The notes: generated by a model not told the origin, from the sequence alone. Positions 25,949 through 34,838 are shown, numbered from the stretch's first letter. The stretch is 64,000 bases of DNA from Paraperibacillus esterisolvens (GCF_046237625.1 NZ_CP143545.1:868001-932000), one strand, 5' to 3'. Numbers and translations are program-made.

Positions 25949-26368
25949 ATGTCTAAAAAAACCATTTACTTTTTATGTACAGGCAATTCATGCCGCAGCC
26001 AAATGGCTGAAGGCTGGGGAAAAAAGTATTTGGGTGATGAGTGGAGAGTACTGAGTGCAGGAATTGAAGCTCATGGCCTAAACCCAAATGCAGTGAAAGC
26101 AATGGCTGAGGCGGGAATTGACATCTCACATCAAACTTCAGACATCATTGATCCGGAAATTTTGAACAGCGCTGATTTCGTCGTGACACTCTGCGGGGAT
26201 GCCGCTGATAAGTGTCCCATGACGCCTCCTCATGTAAAACGTGATCACTGGGGATTCGATGACCCGGCAAAGGCGCAGGGAAGCGATGAAGAAAAATGGG
26301 CCTTCTTCCAGCGGGTGCGCGATGAGGTTGGGGAGCGCATCAAAAGGTTCGCAGAGACTGGTAAATAA
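25949..26368 (+). CDS. arsC: Thioredoxin-coupled arsenate reductase ArsC
   Basis: A 139-residue low-molecular-weight-phosphatase-fold arsenate reductase. The P-loop CTGNSCRSQMAEG holds nucleophilic Cys10; Cys82 and Cys89 lie in TLCGDAADKCP, giving the three-cysteine relay of the Bacillus/Staphylococcus type, which is recycled by thioredoxin. It reduces As(V) to As(III) for ArsB. AAAGGAG precedes the ATG. It is last in the operon, before a strong terminator. A TrxB-like reductase occurs in the same window at 42.3 kb. Confidence 0.96.
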   Translation: MSKKTIYFLCTGNSCRSQMAEGWGKKYLGDEWRVLSAGIEAHGLNPNAVKAMAEAGIDISHQTSDIIDPEILNSADFVVTLCGDAADKCPMTPPHVKRDHWGFDDPAKAQGSDEEKWAFFQRVRDEVGERIKRFAETGK

Positions 26369-26374
26369 ATTGGA

Positions 26375-26404
26375 AAGCCAAGAGAATTTTCTCTTGGCTT
26401 TTTT
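26375..26404 (+). terminator. Terminator of the arsRBC operon
   Basis: AAGCCAAGAG-N6-CTCTTGGCTT followed by T residues. Confidence 0.9.
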
Positions 26405-26447
26405 GCTGGCTTTAAAAGATCCCGTACTAGCAGGAGTGCAGGAGAAT

Positions 26448-26528
26448 ATGTCAGAGAAGGAAAATGGGCAGGCAGTTTGTACTATTTTCTGCAAAAAAAG
26501 TGGCTCCTGTAATCTTGAAGGTGTTTAG
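26448..26528 (+). CDS. Possible 26-residue Cys-containing peptide
   Basis: MSEKENGQAVCTIFCKKSGS followed by CNLEGV. GCAGGAG lies five bases before the ATG. It has three cysteines and no recognisable relative. It stands alone between arsC and glgC; it might be a chance ORF. Confidence 0.25.
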   Translation: MSEKENGQAVCTIFCKKSGSCNLEGV

Positions 26529-26614
26529 CCCTGCTGAAAAGGTGGTATAGGAGGATATTGTCGTGACTGCCGGCGGCTTTAATGAAATAAAAATACTTAG
26601 GGAGGGAACAAATT

Positions 26615-27775
26615 TTGGCAAAGAAAGAAATGATTGCGATGCTTTTAGCTGGTGGACGTGGTTCCCGTTTAAAGGCTTTGACGCAAAATCTGGCGAAACC
26701 GGCTGTTCCTTATGGCGGGAAATATAGGATCATTGATTTTACCCTGAGCAATTGCATAAACTCAGGCATTGATACCGTAGGGCTGCTGACTCAGTATCAG
26801 CCGCACACTCTTCAGAACTATGTGAGTTCAGGAGAAATCTGGGGGTTGAATCAGCGTAATGGGGGCGTCAGCATCCTATCGCCATATCAGAGTGAATCCC
26901 AGTATAACTGGTATGAAGGAACGGCTCATTCCATTTACCAGAATCTGAACTTTATTGAAGAGCAGGATCCTGAATATGTCCTGATTCTCTCAGGTGACCA
27001 TATCTATAAAATGGATTACGGAAAGATGCTGGAACATCATAAAGAACATTCCGCAGATGCCACCATTTCCGTCATAAAGGTTCCATGGGAAGAGACGGAC
27101 CGGTTTGGCATCATGAATATGGATCCCGATTCAAGCAGAATCACAGAATTTGAAGAAAAGCCGAAAAAGGCTAAATCCAATCTGGCATCCATGGGCATCT
27201 ATATCTTTAACTGGAAAACCCTGAAAACGTTACTTAAGCAAATGGACTATGATACAGAAGCATTCCTTGATTTTGGAAAAGATGTTATCCCTCATATGCT
27301 TAAAGCAAATCATCACCTCTCGGCTTATCAGTTTGACGGATATTGGAAAGATGTCGGCACAGTTGATAGTTTTTGGGAAGCAAACCTGGACCTGCTGTCA
27401 GCGGATAAGAATCCCTTGCTGCATCATAAAGACTGGCCAATATATACCGCCAACCACTGCCAACCTCCTTTATATTTAGATGAGTCATCCACGGTTAAGC
27501 AATCCCTGATCAGTGAAGGCTGCGAGATTCATGGACATATTCAGAAATCGGTACTTTCACACGGAGTGAAAGTGGGGAAAGGCTCTATCATCAGAAACTC
27601 CGTCCTGCTCCCCGATGCAGTGGTGGGAGAGAACGTAAGAATTGAAAATGCAGTAATAGGATCCGGAGCGGTCATAAAGAGTAATATTGGAATAGGTACC
27701 GCCACGGAAGTCACATTGGTAGGGGAAAAAGAAGTAGTCTTCAACAAAAAAAGCACCGTGCGAAAAGGGGCCTGA
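26615..27775 (+). CDS. glgC: Glucose-1-phosphate adenylyltransferase GlgC
   Basis: A 386-residue nucleotidyltransferase that makes ADP-glucose from ATP and glucose-1-phosphate for glycogen. The N-terminal pyrophosphorylase motif LLAGGRGSRLKALT and the GGKYRIIDFTLSN segment are diagnostic; the catalytic/Mg Asp is in LSGDHIYKMDY. The C-terminal 90 residues form a left-handed beta-helix. The start is TTG, behind AGGGAGG. The usual partners glgD, glgA, glgB and glgP are not adjacent, which is unusual; it is monocistronic. Confidence 0.93.
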   Translation: MAKKEMIAMLLAGGRGSRLKALTQNLAKPAVPYGGKYRIIDFTLSNCINSGIDTVGLLTQYQPHTLQNYVSSGEIWGLNQRNGGVSILSPYQSESQYNWYEGTAHSIYQNLNFIEEQDPEYVLILSGDHIYKMDYGKMLEHHKEHSADATISVIKVPWEETDRFGIMNMDPDSSRITEFEEKPKKAKSNLASMGIYIFNWKTLKTLLKQMDYDTEAFLDFGKDVIPHMLKANHHLSAYQFDGYWKDVGTVDSFWEANLDLLSADKNPLLHHKDWPIYTANHCQPPLYLDESSTVKQSLISEGCEIHGHIQKSVLSHGVKVGKGSIIRNSVLLPDAVVGENVRIENAVIGSGAVIKSNIGIGTATEVTLVGEKEVVFNKKSTVRKGA

Positions 27776-27803
27776 TCCCTCAAGCACCTCGTATATTAAG
27801 ATA

Positions 27804-27829
27804 AAAGGCTGCTATGGAGCAGCCTTTTT
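27804..27829 (+). terminator. Terminator after glgC
   Basis: AAAGGCTGCT-ATGG-AGCAGCCTTT with T residues following. Confidence 0.9.
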
Positions 27830-27836
27830 AGTATGG

Positions 27837-28030
27837 TTTGAAGCTGTTTGAAAAGTGAAATGTCCTTCATAGGGTATAAAGGACGTTTTGAAACTGATTG
27901 GAAAGAGAAAAGGCCTTCATCAAGGGTATGGAGGCCTTTTTAAAGCCGTTTGAGAGGTGGAAAGTCTTTCATAGGGGGTATGAAGACCTTTTTAAAGCCT
28001 GGCGGGAGTTGAAATGTCCATCCTGGCAGC
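27837..28030. repeat. Tandem 50-52 bp hairpin repeats (3.5 units)
   Basis: Units begin at 27837, 27887, 27939 and 27991, each starting TTTRAA. Each of the first three contains a hairpin: GTCCTT/AAGGAC, GGCCTTCAT/ATGGAGGCC and GTCTTTCAT/ATGAAGAC. The stem sequences differ between units but complementarity is retained. A related, inverted array lies at 41620-41735. A 67-codon open frame across it is not convincing. Confidence 0.75.
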
Positions 28031-28157
28031 AGCCGTCCTCTCCTGGAATCAGTTCGGCAGCCGTGCAGGATGTCATAACAGCTATTTTGAGAGATAAATA
28101 GGTCCCGCGTTGCTGGCCTTCAAGGAATTTGCTCCTGATTAGGGGAGGGTGAAAGAA

Positions 28158-29507
28158 ATGCAGAATGATAGACGGCAGAAAGTCTCCGGGATATTGGCAT
28201 TGGCCATTCCGGCCATGATAGAAAGTATTCTCCAGACAATTGTTGGAGTTGCAGATACTTTGTTCGTGGCAAGGATCGGGCTGGATGAGGTGACAGCAGT
28301 GGGGATAGCCAATACTATTTTGGCTATTTATATGGCTGTCTTTATGGCTATTGGGGTTGGGACATCATCTATCATAGCAAGATCGATCGGTGCCGGGGAC
28401 TTCAAAGCAGCGGGGGCCGCTGCCAAACAGTCAGCCGTCCTTTCGGTAATAACCGGCATCCTGGCAGGGATTGTGACCCTGATCTTTGCAGAATCGCTGC
28501 TAAAGGTAATGGGAGCAAGTCCAGAAGTTTTGCATGAGGGAGCTTTATATTTACGGATAGTCGGTGTGCCATCCGTCTTTATTTCTCTGATGCTGATATA
28601 CGGAAGCATCTTAAGGGCATCTGGAGATACAAAAACACCCATGAAGGTGGGATGGTGGATTAATATTATCCATATCTGCCTGGATTATATCCTGATTTTC
28701 GGGTTATTTATGATTCCCGGGATGGGAGTGGCGGGAGCAGCCCTCGCCACAGTGCTTGTCCGCGTTCTAGGCACTGTGCTGTTGTATATCAAAATCAAAA
28801 AATCCAAGACAGCCTTCTCCCTTTTTGCCAGGCAGACTCCATTCGTAAAAAGCTTTGGGCCGGCCATCATCAAATTGTCCTGGCCGTCTGCCATTGAACG
28901 TTTGATCATGCGGCTGGGGCAGCTGCTTTACTTTGGATTAATTGTGCGGATGGGTACTGAAACGTATGCAGCCCATACAATTGCAGGAAACATCGAGGCT
29001 TTTTCTTACATGCCCGGCTATGGCCTTGCCATCGCAGCGGCGACACTGGTCGGTCAGAGCATGGGGGCAGGAAGAGTGAAGGATGCCTATCGATATGGAA
29101 TTCTTACAACATTCATCGCTGTCCTATTCTTGAGTTTCATCGGCGTTCTGTTATTCTTTTTGTCTCCCTGGTTTGCGGCCTGGTTTACGGAGGACCGGAA
29201 TGCTGCTGGGATGGTTGTGACGGCGTTGAGAATTGACGCTTTTGCACAGCCGGCCGTTGCTGCAAGTCTGGTGCTGGCCGGAGCGCTACAGGGAGCGGGT
29301 GATACAAAGAGCCCGATGTACAGCACGGCTGTGGGAATGTGGGGAATACGGGTGGCAGGGGTGTATATCCTTGGAATTCTATGCGGCTTGGGAATTGCGG
29401 GAATTTGGCTTTCCATAGCCATTGATCTTGCTGCAAGGTCAATATTTCTTTATTTTCGCTTTCGCAAACTCATGAAGCCCATGCAGCAGGCAGAATCAGC
29501 TCTGTAA
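28158..29507 (+). CDS. MATE-family multidrug/Na+ efflux transporter
   Basis: A 449-residue membrane protein with 12 predicted helices in two homologous halves, the MATE architecture. N-half: LALAIPAMIESILQTIVGVADTLFV; C-half: VGQSMGAGRVKDAYRYG and VLAGALQGAGDTKSPM, each typical. MATE pumps export cationic drugs or metabolites with Na+ or H+ antiport. ATG at 28158 is eight bases after AGGGGAGGG and is preferred to the GTG that abuts it. The substrate is not predictable. No regulator is adjacent. Confidence 0.93.
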   Translation: MQNDRRQKVSGILALAIPAMIESILQTIVGVADTLFVARIGLDEVTAVGIANTILAIYMAVFMAIGVGTSSIIARSIGAGDFKAAGAAAKQSAVLSVITGILAGIVTLIFAESLLKVMGASPEVLHEGALYLRIVGVPSVFISLMLIYGSILRASGDTKTPMKVGWWINIIHICLDYILIFGLFMIPGMGVAGAALATVLVRVLGTVLLYIKIKKSKTAFSLFARQTPFVKSFGPAIIKLSWPSAIERLIMRLGQLLYFGLIVRMGTETYAAHTIAGNIEAFSYMPGYGLAIAAATLVGQSMGAGRVKDAYRYGILTTFIAVLFLSFIGVLLFFLSPWFAAWFTEDRNAAGMVVTALRIDAFAQPAVAASLVLAGALQGAGDTKSPMYSTAVGMWGIRVAGVYILGILCGLGIAGIWLSIAIDLAARSIFLYFRFRKLMKPMQQAESAL

Positions 29508-29568
29508 CAAAAAATAATCTGTCCCAAAAGCATAGAGGTCATTCCAGGCTGTTGAGACAGAGGTCCTA

Positions 29569-30222
29569 TTAAAAAATCAGTTTATATAGTCCTAGAAGAA
29601 TCAGCATGAATCCCGGCAGTACCTGAAGCTCACTCATTCCTTTGACATTGCGGCATTTTTTTCCTGCCTTTGTGCCCGCGAGCAGGATGGCTGAGCTGAT
29701 GACAGCCATGAACACAGGAGTCAGGATTATAGGGGTTCCCTGAAGGGCAGCGCCGATTCCTGCCCCCAGCGCATCAAGCGACAATGCCAGACCTAACATA
29801 AGAGACTCCCGTAGTGAGATCCTGCCGGATTGATCGGCATCTGCAAGCTCGGGCTGATTCAGGATTTCAATGACAATCCTGACATTAAACAGCTTCATGC
29901 TTTTCCTTTTGCTCCCGGCATCAGGTCCTACCCCGGTTTTCAAATTCTCTTTTTTACGAAGGGAATTCAAGACAGTACTAATGCCGAGAAATATTAAAAT
30001 CAGCGCACCAATCATCACTGTGCTTCCTGACGGCAGATGCCGGCTTAGACTATGGCCGATCAGCATCGAAAGGAAGAAAGCAGCCCCGGTTAGAGCCCCG
30101 ATGATCACAAGCGGCGGATAAGGTATGGCAATGCCTTTCAGGCCGTAAGAAAAACCAACTGTGAAACTGTCAAAACTCAGTGAAATTCCAAGTGCCATGA
30201 TAAATAAAATCTCTGCAAACAT
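29569..30222 (-). CDS. ytaF: YtaF-like sporulation membrane protein (MntP-like fold)
   Basis: A 217-residue membrane protein with six helices and an internal duplication: LGISLSFDSFTVGFSYGLKG in the first half and GLALSLDALGAGIGAAL in the second. A central soluble loop carries an EF-hand-like DADQSGRISLRE segment. This combination is seen in sporulation membrane protein YtaF, related to MntP manganese exporters. GGGAGG is six bases before ATG 30222. Role in metal movement during sporulation is inference from the fold. Confidence 0.85.
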   Translation of the reverse strand: MFAEILFIMALGISLSFDSFTVGFSYGLKGIAIPYPPLVIIGALTGAAFFLSMLIGHSLSRHLPSGSTVMIGALILIFLGISTVLNSLRKKENLKTGVGPDAGSKRKSMKLFNVRIVIEILNQPELADADQSGRISLRESLMLGLALSLDALGAGIGAALQGTPIILTPVFMAVISSAILLAGTKAGKKCRNVKGMSELQVLPGFMLILLGLYKLIF

Positions 30223-30339
30223 AATATCCTCCCATAGGCAGTGAGTAGTGCTCCACATACTATGAAGAGGATAAAAATAATTGCATGTACATTGTATTTT
30301 TTATAAGGGTGTTCGCATTCATGGCGGATATTTAACAAG

Positions 30340-30445
30340 AAAGTTGATTTCCGCTGGAGATACCCCGCCTGCGCGGGCCGGGCGCTGAGCCTCCTCGGCT
30401 TTGACCTGCAGGGTCTCACCTGTCCTGCTGCTCCCAGTAAGGCGG
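30340..30445. repeat. GC-rich intergenic element of a Bacillaceae-type repeat
   Basis: A GC-rich island in an otherwise AT-rich spacer. It contains CGCCTGCGCGGGCCGGGCG, GAGCCTCCTCGGC, and a GGTCTCACCTGTCCTGCTGC stretch, a wording I recall from repetitive intergenic elements in Bacillus-related genomes. It has no open reading frame of interest. It lies between ytaF and the amylase gene. Confidence 0.5.
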
Positions 30446-30780
30446 ATTTTAAACCAATTAATGAGCACTGAATAAAGACGGAAATTTATAGAACCCAATA
30501 ACTTTTTTGAAAAGCAGCGACCTGATAAAGTAGACTTTCTTATTGGCAAGCGCCAGCGAAGACAGAAGCTTAGCCGCCCTGATGCTTAAAGCCAAGTATA
30601 AGTGAAGCGGCTTTCCCACTGAATAACCTGGCTTATGACTCCAAGGCCGAAAGTCTCGCAGCTGGATCAGGAGTCCCGCGCCTGAAGCGGAAGTCATAAA
30701 AGAGCAACAATCCTTCAATAAAGAGCCTTTAGAAAGTGCATACAGCTGAAAAAAGTCATTCAAGGAGCTGTGAAAGGGAA
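30446..30780. other. Intergenic stretch without supported gene
   Basis: About 330 bp downstream of the GC-rich repeat. Open frames on the minus strand lack ribosome binding sites and family resemblance. It may be further decayed repeat sequence. Confidence 0.4.
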
Positions 30781-32232
30781 CTATTTCTTAACCCAGACTG
30801 AAACACTTCCGCCGTTTACCGGGAAGGCTGCATGTCCATCTTCTTCTATGGTGATTTCATCCTCCCTTGAGCCTGTAAGATCAATCCAGATTTGACCGGC
30901 TTTGTTTTCTCCAACGAACATCCGCTTTTCACCTTCATCGCCGTTAGAGATTACCACTGCGCAGCCTGAATCCTCGAATTCATCAACACCGTGGCGCACC
31001 CAGCCGATGGTATTCGGGTGGTCAAAGTAATCTGTCTGTTCCCCATATGCTTTATGGTACCTGGCGCACAGAAGAGCATCCAGTATATCTTTTTTTCCTT
31101 CTTCCGGCTCAGGGCCGCCGATTCCGTAATAATCTCCATAAAAGAGAACAGGATATCCATCCCTTCGGAGCAGGATCAGGGCATATGCGCTTGGTTTAAA
31201 CCAGTCCTGCACCCATGATTCAAGTGCCTCATGGGGCTGGGAATCATGATTGTCCACAAAAGTGACAGCATTCATGGGATGCGAACTGACAAGGGTATCC
31301 TCAAAAATGGAGGACAAGTCAAAATCCCTGCCTTCAATGGAAGCCTGATGGAGCTTATAATGCAAGGGAACATCAAATAAATCAATGTTATAGTCAACCT
31401 TGTCCAAATAGTTCTGGCAGGCATCAAGGTCCGGTTTCCAGAATTCGCCGACAAAGTAAAAATCATTTCCGCGGTATTTGAACATCTCTTCAGCAAATTC
31501 ACGGATAAAATTGTGATTTATGTGCTTAATAGCGTCGAGGCGGTAGCCATCACAGTTAAGTGTGTCTGAAAGCCATTTTCCCCATTCGATCATTTCTTTC
31601 TGGACATCCATGTTGTCATAATCGATATTGGCGAACATCAGATAATCATAGTTGCCGAATTCGTTATCCACATGATCATTCCAGTCTTTGTGTTCTCCAA
31701 CAATCTTATAAACACCGGTTTTATCCCTCTTGGCATCATAATCTGTCCCATTGAAATGTCCATAATCCCATTGGAATTCTGAATATCTTCCGGCCCGGCC
31801 AGGGAACGTGAACTTGGTCCAGCCTTCAATATCAAATGGTTCGGATATTTCTTCAGTCCTGTTCTCCTGATCGACCTCGATTACTTGGAATAATTCCGTT
31901 TCATCAGCTCCCGCTTTGTGATTCATCACAATGTCAATATACACCTTGAGGCCCTCTATATGGCAGGCGGAAATTGCTTCGATCAATTCAAGCTTGGTAC
32001 CATATTTCGTGCGGATGGATCCCTTCTGGTCAAACTCTCCGAGGTCGTATAAGTCATAGGGAGCATAGCCGTTATCATCCGGCGAGGTGGCTTTAGTGAC
32101 CGGGGGAAGCCATATCGAGGAGATTCCTTTTTCTTTTAAAGATGGGGCAAGCTCTTTCAGACGGTTCCAATGCTTTCCATCCGCTTCGGTGTGCCATTCA
32201 AAGAATTGAATAATAGTATGATTTCGCTCCAT
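30781..32232 (-). CDS. Intracellular alpha-amylase (GH13)
   Basis: A 483-residue GH13 alpha-amylase of the liquefying (GH13_5-like) type. The catalytic residues are in the conserved regions: Asp nucleophile in DGYRLDAIKH, Glu acid/base in YFVGEFWKPD and the transition-state Asp in FVDNHDSQP; region I is DIVMNHKAGAD. It has no signal peptide, so it hydrolyses alpha-1,4-glucans in the cytosol. AGGAGG is eight bases upstream of ATG 32232. Together with glgC 3 kb away it suggests glycogen turnover, but the two are not an operon. Confidence 0.93.
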   Translation of the reverse strand: MERNHTIIQFFEWHTEADGKHWNRLKELAPSLKEKGISSIWLPPVTKATSPDDNGYAPYDLYDLGEFDQKGSIRTKYGTKLELIEAISACHIEGLKVYIDIVMNHKAGADETELFQVIEVDQENRTEEISEPFDIEGWTKFTFPGRAGRYSEFQWDYGHFNGTDYDAKRDKTGVYKIVGEHKDWNDHVDNEFGNYDYLMFANIDYDNMDVQKEMIEWGKWLSDTLNCDGYRLDAIKHINHNFIREFAEEMFKYRGNDFYFVGEFWKPDLDACQNYLDKVDYNIDLFDVPLHYKLHQASIEGRDFDLSSIFEDTLVSSHPMNAVTFVDNHDSQPHEALESWVQDWFKPSAYALILLRRDGYPVLFYGDYYGIGGPEPEEGKKDILDALLCARYHKAYGEQTDYFDHPNTIGWVRHGVDEFEDSGCAVVISNGDEGEKRMFVGENKAGQIWIDLTGSREDEITIEEDGHAAFPVNGGSVSVWVKK

Positions 32233-32413
32233 GAGCTTTCCTCCTAAAATCGCATGAAATGTCATGCAGTCATAATAGGATTACTTACCCAGTTATTGAC
32301 CGGACGAACCTACTTTGTGAAAAATTTAGCACTTTATTGCTTTAAACCAATCAAACATCGGCCGGGCAGGTAGCATAAAACATGGTTACAGCAGGCCATA
32401 TTATTTTTTTTGA

Positions 32414-32442
32414 TTGACATTATTCTTAAACAAATATAGTAT
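32414..32442 (+). promoter_or_regulatory. SigA-type promoter of feoA-feoB
   Basis: TTGACA, 17 bases, TAGTAT; the -35 is perfect. No convincing Fur box was found by eye. Confidence 0.75.
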
Positions 32443-32490
32443 AAATTAAAAGTTGCACTAAGGAAACAAATTAGTGTGGAGGGAAAACAA

Positions 32491-32742
32491 ATGGATATAG
32501 TCAATAAAATTAAACTATCTCAAGGGAAGAAGGGGGATTCCATAAAAATCACTTCTATGAATCTTGCGGGTGTGATGCGAAGAAGACTCATGGATTTAGG
32601 CTTTGTCCCAGGGGCTGTCGTCCAAGTGGTAAGGAAGAGCCCTTTGGGAGATCCTGTCGCATTCAGGGTAAGCCAGACCGTGATCGCCCTGCGGAAACAA
32701 GAGAGCTCAAACATTGAAGGGGAGCTGCTGCCGAATGACTGA
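32491..32742 (+). CDS. feoA: Ferrous iron transport protein FeoA
   Basis: An 83-residue SH3-like protein. The family core reads RRRLMDLGFVPGAVVQVVRKSPLGDPVAFRV, followed by the terminal strand. FeoA stimulates FeoB-mediated Fe(II) uptake. GGAGGG precedes the ATG at 32491. Its last eight bases overlap the start of the FeoB GTPase gene, so the genes are co-translated. A good SigA promoter lies 50 bp upstream. Confidence 0.92.
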   Translation: MDIVNKIKLSQGKKGDSIKITSMNLAGVMRRRLMDLGFVPGAVVQVVRKSPLGDPVAFRVSQTVIALRKQESSNIEGELLPND

Positions 32743-33433
32743 CACATATAGAATCGCACTTGCCGGAAATCCGAATACAGGGAAAAGCACTTTGTTCAAC
32801 GCGTTAACAGGGCTGAAGCAGCACACGGGCAACTGGGCCGGCAAAACCGTTTCCCTTGCTGAGGGGACCATCCGCCATAAGAGAGCTGTCTTCAGGCTGA
32901 TTGACCTGCCCGGTACTTATTCACTTTTCTCCAATTCAGCAGATGAAGAGGCGGCACGCAATTATATAGCATTTGAAAAACCGGATTTAACACTGGTCGT
33001 CCTCGATGCAACCGCCCTTGAACGGAATTTGAACCTGGCACTTCAGGTGCTGGAAATTACAAAAAATGTCATCATCTGCATCAATTTGATGGATGAAGCG
33101 GAAAAGCAGGGAATTCAAATCAATGAACAGCTGCTGACAAGAAGGCTTGGAGTTCCTGTTATCAAAATCTCGGCCAGAAATAAAACTGGCATCCCCATGC
33201 TCCTCGATACGATGGATCGGATCTTGAAGGGCGTAATTGAATGCAATCCCACCCAGATGATCTATAAACCGGAGATTGAAGAGAAAATCAGCGCCATGGA
33301 GGAGAAAGTAAAAAAAATTGTAGGGAATACACTATCATCCCGCTGGGTCGCATTGCGTCTATTGGACGGAGATGAAGGGCTTTTAAGGGAAATAAACAGG
33401 CAGATTGCCACACATAGGGGGGAAGTGCAATGA
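32735..33433 (+). CDS. feoB: FeoB N-terminal half: GTPase (NFeoB)
   Basis: A 232-residue G domain plus helical linker of FeoB. G1 is GNPNTGKST, switch regions include HTGNWAGKTVSL (the FeoB-specific NWPG variant), G3 is DLPGTYSL and G4 is NLMDEA. In most bacteria this domain is fused to the membrane channel; here the frame ends and a second gene continues with an ATGA overlap at 33430-33433. Separate GTPase and membrane genes have been recorded in some Firmicutes. The ATG has AAGGGGAG upstream inside feoA. Confidence 0.9.
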   Translation: MTDTYRIALAGNPNTGKSTLFNALTGLKQHTGNWAGKTVSLAEGTIRHKRAVFRLIDLPGTYSLFSNSADEEAARNYIAFEKPDLTLVVLDATALERNLNLALQVLEITKNVIICINLMDEAEKQGIQINEQLLTRRLGVPVIKISARNKTGIPMLLDTMDRILKGVIECNPTQMIYKPEIEEKISAMEEKVKKIVGNTLSSRWVALRLLDGDEGLLREINRQIATHRGEVQ

Positions 33434-34800
33434 ACTTAGAAGGTTTGTATGCGGAAGCTAAAACTCTCTCATCCTCCGGGCTCAGGGATGAAATCATCCA
33501 GCAGCTCTATGAAAACAGCAGATCACTGTGCGGTCAGGCGGTAACTTCTAAACAGACCCATGATGCACGGACTGAAAAACTGGATGCTATCTTCACTTCG
33601 CCGGTTCTCGGCTTTCCTATCATGATTATCATGCTTGGGGCTGTTTTTTATCTAACCATTGCCGGCGCTAACATTCCGTCCTCCCTGCTAGCCCAGTTTT
33701 TCGGCTGGATTGAAAACTACCTGACACTAGCATTCCAGTATATGGGAGCGCCGGGGTGGCTGCATGGCCTCCTCGTCCTGGGACTATACAGGGGGTCCAC
33801 CTGGGTCATCAGCGTCATGCTCCCCCCAATGGCCATATTCTTTCCTGTATTTGCACTCCTTGAAAATTTCGGGTACCTGCCCCGGGTTGCCTTCAATATG
33901 GACCGCATCTTCAAGAAGGCAGGCGCCCATGGAAAGCAGTCCTTGACCATGGCGATGGGCTTCGGCTGCAATGCCGCCGCTGTCATGTCATCGAGGATCA
34001 TTGAGTCGCCGAGAGAAAGGATGCTCGCAATCCTGACGAATAACTTTGTACCATGTAATGGGCGCTGGGGAACGCTGATTATTTTATCATCCATGTTCAT
34101 GGCAGCGAATTTCACTGGCGGGTTGAAAATGCTTGTTTCAGCTGGAGTGGTGGTAAGCCTCGTGTTATTCGGAATCCTGGTGACTTTCTTTGTTTCCTGG
34201 GCACTTAGCAAGACGGCCCTGAGAGGTGTCCCCACTCACTATACTCTTGAGCTGCCGCCATACCGGCGCCCTAAATTCTTTGATACAGTCATTCGCTCAT
34301 CGCTTACAAAGTCCTGGACCGTGCTGGTCAGGGCAGTCAAGGTTGCAGCTCCTGCAGCCGTCCTTACCTGGGTTATTGCCAACGTATATATCGGTGATTG
34401 GAGTCTCCTGATGCATTGTGTGAACTTTTTAGATCCATTCGGGAGGATGCTCGGCCTTGATGGATATATCCTGTTTGCGTTCATACTCGGTCTTCCGGCA
34501 AATGAAATCGTGCTTCCCATCCTGCTGATGGGTTATCTGTCTACTGGGTCGCTTACCGAATTGGATAGTTTGGCAGATTTGAAGAAAGTATTCCTCGAGC
34601 ATGGCTGGACCTGGGTCACAGCTTTGAATATGATGCTGTTTTCCCTGCTTCACTATCCTTGCGGGACAGCTCTCCTAAATATTTATAAAGAGACGAAGAG
34701 TAAAAAATGGACCTTCCTTGCCTTTTTAATTCCGACTGTACTGGCGATTATTGTACCGTTTATTATTGCACAGGCAGCAGGGCTGTTCGGCTGGATTTAA
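33430..34800 (+). CDS. feoB: FeoB C-terminal half: membrane Fe(II) permease
   Basis: A 456-residue membrane protein with two Gate/nucleoside-recognition domains: FPVFALLENFGYLPRVAFNMDR plus GFGCNAAAVMSSRIIESPRER (first half, with Cys pore residue), and GLPANEIVLPILLMGY (second half). The first 60 residues equal the linker after the FeoB G domain. It forms the Fe(II) conduit. It overlaps the GTPase gene by four bases, so the two halves are probably made in equal amounts. The operon ends at a terminator. Confidence 0.92.
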   Translation: MNLEGLYAEAKTLSSSGLRDEIIQQLYENSRSLCGQAVTSKQTHDARTEKLDAIFTSPVLGFPIMIIMLGAVFYLTIAGANIPSSLLAQFFGWIENYLTLAFQYMGAPGWLHGLLVLGLYRGSTWVISVMLPPMAIFFPVFALLENFGYLPRVAFNMDRIFKKAGAHGKQSLTMAMGFGCNAAAVMSSRIIESPRERMLAILTNNFVPCNGRWGTLIILSSMFMAANFTGGLKMLVSAGVVVSLVLFGILVTFFVSWALSKTALRGVPTHYTLELPPYRRPKFFDTVIRSSLTKSWTVLVRAVKVAAPAAVLTWVIANVYIGDWSLLMHCVNFLDPFGRMLGLDGYILFAFILGLPANEIVLPILLMGYLSTGSLTELDSLADLKKVFLEHGWTWVTALNMMLFSLLHYPCGTALLNIYKETKSKKWTFLAFLIPTVLAIIVPFIIAQAAGLFGWI

Positions 34801-34810
34801 ATAGAGGCAA

Positions 34811-34838
34811 AAGGCCGGGAAGCTTTTCCCGGCTCTTT
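34811..34838 (+). terminator. Terminator of the feo operon
   Basis: GCCGGGAA/TTCCCGGC stem followed by CTTTGTC; moderate T content. Confidence 0.7.

Noticed and set aside
27898..28101. 67-codon open frame across the tandem hairpin repeats
   Set aside because: No ribosome binding site, and the DNA is explained by the repeat structure; the peptide shows only repeat-derived similarity to itself.
30319..30763. Minus-strand ORFs in the ytaF-amylase spacer
   Set aside because: They run through the GC-rich repeat, overlap each other and lack initiation signals.
32380..32490. Fur box before feoA
   Set aside because: No good match to the 7-1-7 palindrome could be seen; only the SigA promoter is supported.
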